Below are positions 23,825 through 35,300 of a stretch of 64,000 nt of DNA, one piece after another. This DNA comes from Miscanthus floridulus. Taxonomy: Eukaryota > Streptophyta > Magnoliopsida > Poales > Poaceae. A program made the position numbers and the translations under genes. The notes below the pieces were generated by a model. It was not told where the DNA came from, made no database searches, and saw only the letters and a program-made list of their open reading frames with translations. Position 1 is the stretch's first letter. The number at the start of each line of letters is the position of its first letter. The DNA lies in the NCBI RefSeq assembly GCF_019320115.1, contig NC_089587.1, positions 103,498,347-103,562,346 on the forward strand, in the 5' to 3' direction.

Positions 23825-26336
23825 GTGCGCGCCGCTTCCCACCCACCTGCTCGGATCGTTTTTCGCAGGAACAATTTGATATTGAATTTTCCCCATTAAT
23901 TTGGAGGGGGAGGGGGATGTTTTAGATTTTTGTCTAAACTTTTGCAAATTTATTATGTGGCGCAAATGAGTAGTAAGTAGGCAGTACATCTTTGGAGGGG
24001 GAGGGGATGTTTACCATCAGGTAGTTTCGGGTGTTGGCAAAGAGTTGGGTGGGGAGGTTTTGCGGTTCCTTGCAGTTACAGTAATCATTTGGTCTTTGTG
24101 TCTGCGCGTGCAGGAATACTCCGGTGCTTGCTTCAACTCTGAACTTGTGAACTTTGTAATTTCGTTGCCTCAGTAATGAAATTCGGGTATTCCGTTGTGG
24201 GAAAAAAGGGCATACTCCGGTTGTCTATCATTGATTTCTGTGGTAACAATTGATTGAGTACATTTAGTAGTTGTAGATGATGTGCTATCTGTTTCACTTG
24301 TAGATATGCAGTAATTTGCAGGGAGTAAATTTCTCTAATATGGGCCATGTTGTTAGTATTGGCTATTTAGCGTTGGTTTCATATTTCCTGTTGACTAGCT
24401 CATGATATCTCTTTATGTTTCCATCCACTTCATGCTATCATGAGTGGCTTAGCGCTGGGGGGTGCAGGGGATGCAGCTGCAACTCATTCAAATTCTTGAT
24501 GACCTTGTCTTGTGGGGTGTATTAAGCTTGTAGACAACTTACATTACTGTGTCTTGCGCACAACAATTTTTATATAGTAAAAAAATGCCAGCTAAATTAC
24601 TTGATTTCTAGAAGAACTTTGCCCTTTTTATTTATCTGATAGATTCAACTATTACGTTCAGTACTTTGATTTAGTTGCATACTCAATGTCTGGTTAGCTG
24701 TCCTTGTGCTATCATAGTATTCATGTTGGTGGAGGTGATTTCGGAGATGTGATGCTAATGATTTCTATGGCCATTTCCCCTAAATTCTTTGGTTCTTCTC
24801 TACGCATTGGTAATGCTAGAGCTAAATAACAGCACCATTGAAGGATACAGTACTTAGCTGTTTTATTTATTGAGTACTTTGAAATTTGAATCCAATGAAC
24901 TCACCATTATTTATTATTTACCTTTTCGTATTTTATCTTTGAATTTCAGGTCAATTGACTCTGAACATGTTGAAGTGCTGCGTACTTCCTTGAAAATTGG
25001 GGATCCCAAAAGATACCAGCCTGGCTACTTGGTAAAAAAGCATGAGAAATTGGATGCTCAATTAGTGAGTAGTTCTTCCAAACAGAACTTTAGAGCCCAT
25101 CCTATCGGTCAAGGCTTGAAACAGCTTTTGATGAGGGGGGTGGTGGCGATGTTGCAGCATCCTGTGATGCAGGTGGTTGGTGTCTCACTATTGAGACCAG
25201 AGCCAAAAACTCTCGTGAAGTACCATTTGATCCTCTCTGATGGTGTGCATACACAGAATGCTACGCTACATCCCCGCCTCAACCATCTAGTCAAGGAAAC
25301 TCACCTCCGCAAGGGCACCATTGTCCGCCTCCTCGATTTTGTTTGCTGTAATGTTCGGTATCGCAGGTGCCAATAGTTCCTTATTTTTCTGAAACTGGAT
25401 CCTTGATGTTTGTGGTTTCTTCGCTTTAATCACTTTATTATTCTTTCGGATTTATTTAACATTATTTGCTAGACTGCCACTGTGCCACATAGAGGCAAGA
25501 GTGCAGCACAATTCTCCTTTTTTGTTCAGTGCCACTATGCTTACCAATAGTTTTCATATAGATACAGGAATAACCTCTGATAGACTGGCTATACTTTACA
25601 AGTCCAGGCTATGGTGAATCTTTTTTATTTTTATTTTTATTTTTTTGGGCCCCTTCTTGTTTATTAACAATCATTGAGGTGAAGAATGCCACACTATGTG
25701 AATTATTAGTTCCTAATGTTCTCATGTACTCTATTTTCTGTTATGACTTAGTTGTGATATGACCGATATGCTCATTGCTGTGGAAAGTATGTAACCTGTT
25801 GTCAATGCTGAAAAATCAATAGTCTTAAGTTTCATATTGAAGCCATAAACAAGTTACTGCCTATCACGTTTGTTTCAGTCTTAGTGAGTGCAAGTTTTAG
25901 TAGTGTTTGCTCTTTTGGTCTGTGACTTAAGATTGAAATGTTTGAACTTTGAGTTTAATGTTCAGTGCTCAATTCAGAAGTCTTACCTGTAGAATCATAG
26001 GTATCATGTTTGTGGTTAGTGATTATAGAGATGGACTGAGTTGTAACTCGTAAGCTGTAACTATTGGAGCAGTGCCACTTGTATTTGCTAGATCTCTAGG
26101 TTATTTTTTGTTGTCAAGCTGGCCCTCCAAAGACTGGTACCCTTTTTTTATCAATGTATCTTTTTATAGAGACCATTTCCATAGTTCCATTCCATCTTTA
26201 TTGAGTATATATCAATGTTTTCAGGTCGTCTGGTCGAACCTGGAGTATATACCGACCAGGAGACTAATCGCGATTAGTCGTCGACCAGGCCGATTAGTCG
26301 ACCCTGGTCGTCCATCTAGTCGTCCATGTATATCAG

Positions 26337-26378
<42 letters not shown>

Positions 26379-29300
26379 GTATACACAATAAAGCAAGCAT
26401 CAAGACTGCATTAGTGTTTAGCTGGTGACACTAATGCAGTCTTGATCTTGACGCACCTGAACAGCAGCACTGCTGCAGTAGCAAAATAACTAACATTTAG
26501 TAGACCATAGCAGCCACACAACCATCATATTACATAACCAAATTAGTTCAGTACAGATAAGCTAAAGTGTTCAACACAAAGTCACAAACATTGACATTCA
26601 ATAGTCCTACATGTCCGCCCAGTTAAACAGGCCCAAAAACAGAGTAACCAAACTGGTCGTCCCTGTCCTAGTCGGACGACTAATCGCGATTAGTCGTCGA
26701 CTAATCGAACGACCAGCTTTCTGGTCGAGCTAATGGAGTTGGTCCTCCTAATCGAATACTAGAGACCGACCAGGACGACTAATCGCGATTAATCGGACGA
26801 CCTGAAAACATTGGTATATATCTGTTTAGATCTGTCAATACTTTTCAAGGATAACTGGAATCATTATTTAAACACATTTCTAAAACTAATTTACCATCCC
26901 GTTAGTCATTTCATGCCATCCTTCTGGATGTGACCACATGATTAGCTAGCGAAAGAAGCGATGGAGTGTGTTGCCGTTAGCTGTGCTTTGACTGGAGTAA
27001 TTAGATTTCTTAGTTTTGTAGTAGTGTTTAGTTTCTCTATGGCTTAAACTTAGACTTTTAGTGCTTAGCATGGGTTGAATGCTCTATTATTAGTTCCCAT
27101 ATTTCATTTACTATGATAGGTGTCAGTATGCAAATCATGTCTGTAAGTTATTCAAATGTTGTAGCAGTCATATCGGTATTTTTCATGGTTTATGTTTCCT
27201 GTTGATCATTAGATAGTACTCCGTCCGTTCCAAATTATAAGACGTTTTGGCTTTTTTACATATGTTGCTTTTATTATGTATCTAGACATAATGTATATCT
27301 AAGTGCATAGCAAAAACTATGTATGTAGAAAAGCCAAAACGTCTTATAATTTGGAATGGAGGGAGTATAACTAACTTTATTTGCTAGAGTTGTGATTTCA
27401 TCAGACTAACCCTAGAAGGAGGGTAGCAATGTATATTGGTCATACATGGGCCTCATGGGCCTAATCCACATACTCTCATACTCCAACACCCCCCCGCAGT
27501 CTGAACTACCGGCGCAGCGGAGTTACAGACTGGTCATGAAAAGAAGCACACACGATCACACGATCCCCCCCCACAGACGCAACTAGCCACCAATGATGTT
27601 GAGGCTGGAGCGAAACTCGGTGAAGGTCGATGACGGGAGGCCCTTGGTGAAGATGTCGGCAAACTGGGAGGTGGTCGGGACGTGGAGGACCCGAACATCG
27701 CCGATAGCAACCCGATCACGGACAAAGTGTAGGTCGATCTCCACATGCTTGGTCCGTTGGTGCTGCACAGGGTTGGTGGAGAGGTACACCGCACTGACGT
27801 TGTCGCAGTAGACCAGCGTGCTCCGGGAGAGAGGGCTGTGGAGCTCGGCAAGGAGCTGTCGGAGCCAGGAGGCCTCAGCCACGCCGTTAGCGACAGCTCG
27901 GTATTCCGCCTCGGCACTGGATCGGGAGACCACCGGTTGGCGCTTGGACGACCAGGACACCAGGTTGCCGCCCAGAAAGACAGCGTAGCCTGAGGTAGAG
28001 CGCCGAGTGTCCGGACACCCGGCCCAGTCGGCGTCAGTGTAGACAACGAGCTCGGTGGAGGAAGACCGCTGAAGGAGTAAGCCGTGGTTGACAGTGCCGC
28101 GGAGGTAGCGGAGGAGGCGCTTGAGCGCAGTGAGGTGAGGCTCTCGGGGATCATGCATGTGAAGGCATATCTGCTGTACGGCATAGGTGATGTCTGGCCT
28201 GGTGAAGGTGAGGTACTGAAGGGCACCTGCAAGACTCCGGTAAGCAGTGGGGTCTGCCACGGCGGTTCCCACGGCCTCTGACAGCTTGCCCTGTGTGTCA
28301 ACTGGAGTAGAGCAGGGCTTGCAGTTAGTCATCCCAGCACGCTCCAGGATATCAAGAGTGTACTGCCGCTGGTGAAGGAGAAGGCCGGTGGGGCGAGGCT
28401 CAACAGTGACCCCGAGGAAGTGGTGGAGCACACCAAGATCCTTCATAGCAAACTCCTGGTGAAGAGAGGCGATGACACGGCTGAGTAAGGACGGACTGGA
28501 GGCTGTGAGGACAATATCATCAACGTAGAGCAGCAGATAGGCAGTCTCAGCTCCATGGTGATAGATAAACAGGGACGTATCTGACTTGGCCTCCACAAAC
28601 CCCAGTGTCAGCAAGAAAGCAGCAAACCGAGAATACCACGCCCGGGGGGCCTGCTTGAGCCCGTAGAGAGACTTGTTGAGCCGGCAGACCATGTCCGGAC
28701 GAGAAGAGTCAACAAACCCCGCTGGCTGGCTGCAGTAGACCGTCTCGGTGAGAGTCCCGTGGAGAAAGGCATTTTTGACGTCCAGCTGATGCACGGGCCA
28801 AGAGCGACTGAGAGCCAGTGAGAGCACTGTGCGTACAGTGGCCGGCTTCACCACGGGGCTGAAAGTCTCATCATAATCGACTCCAGGGCGCTGAGTGAAA
28901 CCCCGGAGAACCCAGCGAGCCTTGTACCTCTCAAGGGAACCATCAGCCCGCCGCTTGTGCGTCCAGATCCACTTCCCGGTGACAACGTTGGATCCGGGTG
29001 GACGGGGCACCAGATCCCATGTCTGGTTGGCGAGGAGAGCCGCATACTCCTCTTCCATCGCGCGGCGCCAATGAGGGTCCGACAAGGCGTCGCGAACGGA
29101 AGAGGGTACAGGAGAGATCTGCGAGGCGTCGGGCATCGTCGCGAGAGCCCGGGGCCGCAGGGTTCCAGCCGCGTGTCGCGTCACCATAGGGTGAACATGC
29201 CGCGGGTGTCGGTGAAGGAGTTGCGGGTGGTACACCGGTGACACGACACGGGCAGCCTGAGGCGGCGGCGGCGGTGTAGGGGTCGCCGGCGGAGAAGGGG

Positions 29301-32300
29301 CCACCGGTGGTGTAGGCGTCACCAGTGGAGAAGGGGACCCCGGTGATGCCGGAGGCAGCGGTGCCGCCGGCACACGGCGCCGGTAGACGTGCACCGGCTG
29401 GGCGAAACGCGCAGGAGGTGCGACAGGCGGCGTCTCCGTACCCGCTGCGGACGTAGGGGCAGGAGCAGCTCCGGAGGGCGACGCCTCCGGACCCGGGCAG
29501 GGCGCAGGGCCAGGGGCGTCACTGGTGGGTGGCGAGCGGGGGCACGGGCCCGGCGAGGGGCACGGGGAAGCAGTACCTGCAGGAGACAGCGGTAAAAGTG
29601 GCTGGACCACCGTGTCAGTGGGAAACAAATAGAAGGGGTCCGGATCGGGGGTGGGAGATGGGGTGGTGGTGGTGGAGAAGGGAAAGACAGACTCATCAAA
29701 CACCACATGGCGAGAGATGATGACCCGACGGGAGGTGAGGTCAAAGCACCGGTACCCCTTGTGATCCGGGGAGTACCCAAGGAAGACACACAGAGCGGAA
29801 CGGGGAGCCAGCTTGTGGGGAGCGGTGGCAGTGGTGTTAGGGTAACACGCACACCCGAAGACACGAAGGTGGTCATACCGAGGAGGGGTACCGAAGAGAG
29901 CGTGGTGCGGTGTGGGAGCCGGGCAGGCAGCGGAAGGAAGGCGGTTAAGGAGATAGGTGGAGGTGTGCAGACTCTCTGCCCAGAAGCGAGCAGGAAGCGA
30001 CGCCTGGAGCAGAAGGGTGCGCATGGTGTCGTTCGTGGTGCGAATCATGCGCTCGGCCTTGCCGTTCTGGGAGGAGGTATACGGGCAAGACATGCGCAGC
30101 TGGACACCGTGAGAGAGGAAGAAGGCACGGGAGGTGCCGTTATCGAACTCACGGCCATTGTCACACTGGACGGCCTTGATGGTGAGGCCGAACTGAGTAG
30201 ACACCCAGGCGAAAAAGTGGAGAAGAGTGGGGAAAGTATCCGACTTCGCACGCAAAGGGAAAGTCCACGAATAATGCGAGAAATCGTCAACCACCACAAG
30301 ATAGTATTTATACCCAGAAATGCTGATGACAGGAGATGTCCATAGGTCGCAGTGTACAAGATCAAACACATGCGTAGCATGTGAAGAAGAAGAACAAAAG
30401 GGGAGACGAACATGACGGCCCAGCTGGCACGCATGACACAAGTGCTCATCGTGAGCCCGAGTACAACCAATGTCGGAACTGCGACTAAGCTGCGTCAGAG
30501 CATCACGTCCAGGATGGCCAAGCCGACGGTGCCAAGTGGTGGAAGAAGGAGTGGCGGCGAAGGCAGCTGACAAAGTAGACGGCGACGAAGAGGAAGCGGA
30601 CGCCGGAAACCGAAGGGTGTAAAGGGGTCCCGCGCTGTCACATCGGAGAAGAGGACGCCGGGAAGCCAAATCCTTCACAGTAAGACCAGAAGAGTCAAAT
30701 TCAACAGAACAAGAATTGTCAGCTGTAAAACGACGAATAGAAAGAAGGTTGTGAACCATAGAGGGTGCAACAAGAATGTCAGGAAGACGAAAGGAACCAT
30801 GAGTGCCGGCGGCACCCACGGACGTAACTGGAATACACGAACCATTCGCGACCATGATGGACGAAGGATGAGAGGAAGAAGGAGGGTGAAAAGAAGAGAG
30901 TATACCAGGGTCTGGAGTAGTGTGGTAAGTGGCACCCGAATCGGCAATCCAGTCGGTACCAGCAGGCGGTGTCAGGGCCATGGTGCTGAAGGATCTGGCC
31001 AAGGCCGCCGGGTTCCAACCGACAGGCCCGGGCCAGATGTCGGGAGGTGGCACCCACGAAGATGCGCCGGGAAGTGGAGCCCACGCAGACGGGGAGTGAA
31101 ACCCTGGAGGAGCTCCAGTGAGCAAGGCTGCTGGTGGGCGAGGCTCTCCGCCTGGAGCCGGGAAGGGCCACATGTAGATGCGCCCCGACCACGGGTTGTG
31201 GAAGGAGGGCCAGGGTGCACCCCGTGGGGTCGCGGGCGTAGGGGCTCCGGAGGGCGACTGCACCGGTGTGTGGTGGCTTCCGCGGCCCCCACGTCCCCCT
31301 CCGCGGCGACGGCGGCCGCCACGCCCCCCCCCACCCCCGCCCGGCCCGGGAGGAGGAGAACCAAGAAGCGACGACGGCGGTGGAGCGAGGGAACGCGCCG
31401 GAGGAGTAGCGGCCAGGGCAGTCGAGGAAGACGAGGACCCTGGCGTGGAGGTGGACCCTGGCTGGACGCCCTGAGTGAGCTCCTCCATGACAAGGTCGTC
31501 ACGGACCTGCAGGAAGGAGGGAAAGGGCCTCTGCCGGGTGATCCACGTCCGGAGGTGGGCGTAGCGGTCACTGAGCCCGCGGAGGACATTGAGGACCAGG
31601 ATGCGGTCCTCCACGGGCCAGCCAAGGTCGCCGAGGGAGTCCGCCATGCTCTTCATGCGCCGGCAGAAGTCGCCAACGGAGAGGTCACCCTGGACGAAGG
31701 TGCGGAAGCTCGCATCGAGACGTAGGGCCCGGGCTTCGGCATTGCCCAGAAACTGGCCCTCGAGCGCAAGCCAGGCCCGGCGAGCGTCAGCAGAGTTGCG
31801 GACGAGGTCGTGGAGGTCCAGGGAGATCGTCCCGATGATCCAGGAGAGGACGACACTGTCCAGGCGCAGCCACGATGAGGTCTGGACTGCGACCGAGGCG
31901 TCGACTAGGACGTGGTCGTCGAGGGCGTAGCGGCGGAGGGTGAGGAGAACCAGGTCCCTCCAGCGGGCGTAAGAGGGCGACTCAGGTTCGAGGACGACCG
32001 GGACGAGGAGTCGGATGTTCTGGACACCCCCGGCCTGGTAGTGGAGCTGAGCGACGTGCGGGTCGGCCGGGTCGTGCCAGATGACCGTGGTGTGAGACGC
32101 GCGGTGACCCGTCGAGCCTGAGGAGGTGGCCGCGGTGTCGTAGGATGTAGGGAGGACGAGGAGCTGCTCCGCCTCAGCGATCTGGCGGGCCAGGGCATCA
32201 GCCGCGTCACGCTCGCGCTCCAAAGCGAGGGCGGCCGCCCGCACCCGGGCCTGGCTGTCAGCAGCAGCAGCCCGTGCAGCCACGAGAGCAGCGGCGAGAG

Positions 32301-35300
32301 CGGAGCTGGCCCCTGCCGTCTGGAGAGGGGCAGAGGGCGGGCAGAGGAGGAGGAGCGGGGAAGAAGAAAGGCTCCAGGTTCTCCCCCGCGCCCCCAGCGG
32401 CAGGGGAGTGGCTGCCTGCGCCCGCCCCTGCAAGCAGCGGCGGCGGCAGCGGCCAGGCTGTCCAAGCCCGCGCCCGCGGCGGCAGGGCCAGCGGCCAGGC
32501 GCCTGCGCCCGCGCCCGCGGCGGCAGGGCCGCCTGCGCCCGCGCCCGCAGCGGCGGGGCCGCCTGCGCCCGCGCCCGCAGCGGCGGGGCCGCCTGCGCCC
32601 GCACCCGCAGCAGCGGGCCCGCCTGCGCCCGCAGCGGCGGCGGGGCCACCCACGCCCGCGCCCGCGGCCGCGCCGGCACCCGCGCCGCGCCCGCAGCGAC
32701 AGCGGCGGCGGCCGGGCCTTCCGCGTCCGCGGGAAGGAGGCCTGCGCCCGCGCGCTGGGCCCAGGACGGGTAGGGAAGGGAGGGGAAAGCCTGGGAGTAG
32801 GTTGGGGAGGGAGGGGGAGGACGGCCAGCCATGGCGGCGGCAAGAAATCGGCCGGCGGCGCCTGGCGGCTGGGTGGGAAAGGGGAGGAGGAAAGCCTAGC
32901 TCTATACCATGCTAGAGTTGTGATTTCATCAGACTAACCCTAGAAGGAGGGTAGCAATGTATATTGGTCATACATGGGCCTCATGGGCCTAATCCACATA
33001 CTCTCATACTCCAACATTATTTCTTGAAAATGTTTACTGTTAGAGCAAGAAGAACATTGTGCTATAATCTTAGGAATATGGTTGTGGCATGCTAAGATCG
33101 GTTGGTAGTATTTCTAAAGTACTACTTGTCCAACAAATTCTCAATGCTTTATGATTTATTGCTTTTCCTGTTGTATGTTTCTTAATTCAGTATTATCACT
33201 GTTTGGCAACTTAAAGTGCTGCCGATAGAGTGTGAGTTGATTGGAAGCCCCAAAGCATGTGAGCTCTGTTGCATTGAAAAAGTCTATGGACTCGACAGTG
33301 AATCTGCTGAACCATATTCTGGATCAGTGTCCAATTATGCTCAACCAAATAATGGACCCTATTTTACTTGTCAAGGCTTGAATTGGTACCTTACTCAGGG
33401 TGCAGTAGCGGCAATAATGGAGGGTGAGATGGCGGTAGAGCGGCAGCCAGTGCTGCAGGTGGTTGATTTCTCACTAGTGAGTCACAATGGGTTCAGCTTT
33501 TACCGTATATTGCTCTCAGATGGTGTCCACCAGGTGTACGTCAACCTCTTTCCCCACCTAAGCCACCTGGTTGAGGGCAGTTGCCTCCGGAAAGGTACAA
33601 GAGTCCGCCTTCTCAGGTTCATCCGTGACACAGTCGACCAGGACCAGAATTGCAGGTAAGGATCCCTTGTGTTCTTATATAAAATAAACTAACTGAGTTG
33701 ATATCAAACTTTCTTGCATGTTGAGAGCTCTTGGCTTTATTTTGTTGGAGGCGAGATTGGCCTTCATCTATGTTCGTCTGACAAATAATGTTGCCACATT
33801 AGTCATATGCATGATATAGTATCTTTTGTTGCCTGTGCGTTTTCATTTGCACATGTTAGAAGAATTCTTACTCGTCATTAGGTGGACCTATTACAAAGTG
33901 AATTTATTGCTTGAAATAAGGTCCTTGTACAGCACACCACGTACATCTCAAATTCTCAATAAGGTGCATTCCCTCAGCTGACAGTCTCTAAGTCTTACAA
34001 TTTGCTAAAATTGAACTCATCCATCTTGTGTTATTTCACCTGTTGTTGGCATGAAAAATTCAGGATTGCCATTGCTGTGGAACTTGAAGTACTCCAAACA
34101 GAATGTGAGCTGATTGGAAACCCAACCTTCTATGAGCTTGGAAATAAACAGAGCCACTCCAACTTGGAGTCCTTACTGCCCATTTCTGGAAGCTTCTGCA
34201 ACGATCAGGGAGGCATGGAGATGCAGGCAAGCCTGACGTGGGGAGCTGTGGCGGCCATCTGGGAGGATGTGGCTGTGGTGGTGCAGCCAGTGCTGCAAGT
34301 GTTTGACCTGCTTGTATGGGCAGAGATGGATGAGCCCTGGTTATCCCCTATCTTGCTCTCGGATGGCACCCATTTGATCCGCGGCGGCCTTTCCCCATAC
34401 ATAATCAGCTCATCGATCTTCAGGGACAGCTGCCTCCACATGGGCGCAGTGGTCCGACTCCTTGAGTTCACGTGCCACAATGACAGAAGTGAGAGGTATG
34501 GGTTGCTTCCCTGCATCCAAATTCAATTGGTATTTGATATTGCCAAGTTTTTGGTAATTGTTGGGTGGCTTATGTGTGAATCAGAAGCAAAAGCAGAAAA
34601 TTGGGTTTGTGAAAATTTACAAGTTCCTTTTTTTTATTAATTATTAATTACTATGTTTGATGCACATGCGCATGAGAAATACACCTACCGCACAAAAGTA
34701 TGTTTCCAAGGACATATTTAAACTTGTAGATGTGGGACAAATACGTTACCTCATACTCATAGTGCATGGACACACATTTACCCACACCATAAACTGCTTG
34801 TGCATAAAGGATTCATAGACCTGAAACTCCTATCAACTATAAGGTGGTTTCATCACGTGTTCTGATTGTTGTGCAGTTACGCAGTTGTTGGGGTATGTGA
34901 GTTTAGCCTTCCCTGCTCTAAATTCCCAGTAAGGTTAGGGGATTTATGATATGCTTCTATAAATCATTCATTTTCTCTTGCGTGCCTTGCTCCTGTAGGA
35001 ACACTTTAGCCGCTCACAATCGCTATTAGGTGAACAAGCAGCTCATGCAGTACGTCCAGTAGATTATATGCAACTCATTCGGTTGTAGCTGGGTGGTAAC
35101 TTGCAGGAATAAATTAACGTGGACCATGTAATTAATTTTTTCTATTTAACATTCGGTTCCATTAATTTCTTGTTGGGTAGTTTGAGGCACCTCTTTGTAT
35201 TTTCATATGATCTGCATTTCAGGCTATAATTCAGCACTGGTTGGTTTAAGGGAAGTTTTTGTGTTTTGTTTTATGAATTAAGTTTTGAGTGGCATATTAG

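Larger units (their letters stand above)
27382..33016 (-). mobile_element. Intact-looking Ty1-copia element with 107-bp LTRs
   Basis: Two identical 107-bp LTRs (27382-27488 and 32910-33016; TGCTAGAGTT...CTCCAACA), with TTATT on both outer sides (27377-27381, 33017-33021). Next to the right LTR, the minus strand reads TGGTATAGAGC, a methionine-tRNA primer site lacking one base of the usual TGGTATCAGAGC. Next to the left LTR the minus strand has GCGGGGGGG, a plausible polypurine tract. A single open frame fills the element. The integrase-before-reverse-transcriptase order defines it as copia. Identical LTRs indicate recent insertion, although 107 bp gives little resolution. It lies antisense to the host gene within intron 2. 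Confidence 0.95.
25367..33190 (+). other. Intron 2, enlarged by three transposon insertions
   Basis: 7.8-kb intron. Insertions listed separately: hAT-like MITE at 26213-26813, Stowaway at 27219-27365, copia element at 27382-33016. Removing them leaves about 1.4 kb, the same as intron 5. Segments such as GTGTGTTGCCGTTAGCTGTGCTTTGACTGGAG (about 26967) match intron 5 (about 37516), showing that the two introns are duplicates. Confidence 0.85.

Noticed and set aside
23433..23925. Alternative frames over exon 1 (23485-23925, 23531-23899, minus 23433-23846)
   Set aside because: Only the 23538 frame carries the RPA70N signature and joins exon 2 in phase.
27534..28301. Long minus-strand frame overlapping the copia polyprotein, and similar frames at 30751-31725 (+), 31905-32843 (-) and 32274-32915 (+)
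   Set aside because: All overlap the conserved gag-pol frame and are by-products of its GC-rich codons; none has a family motif.
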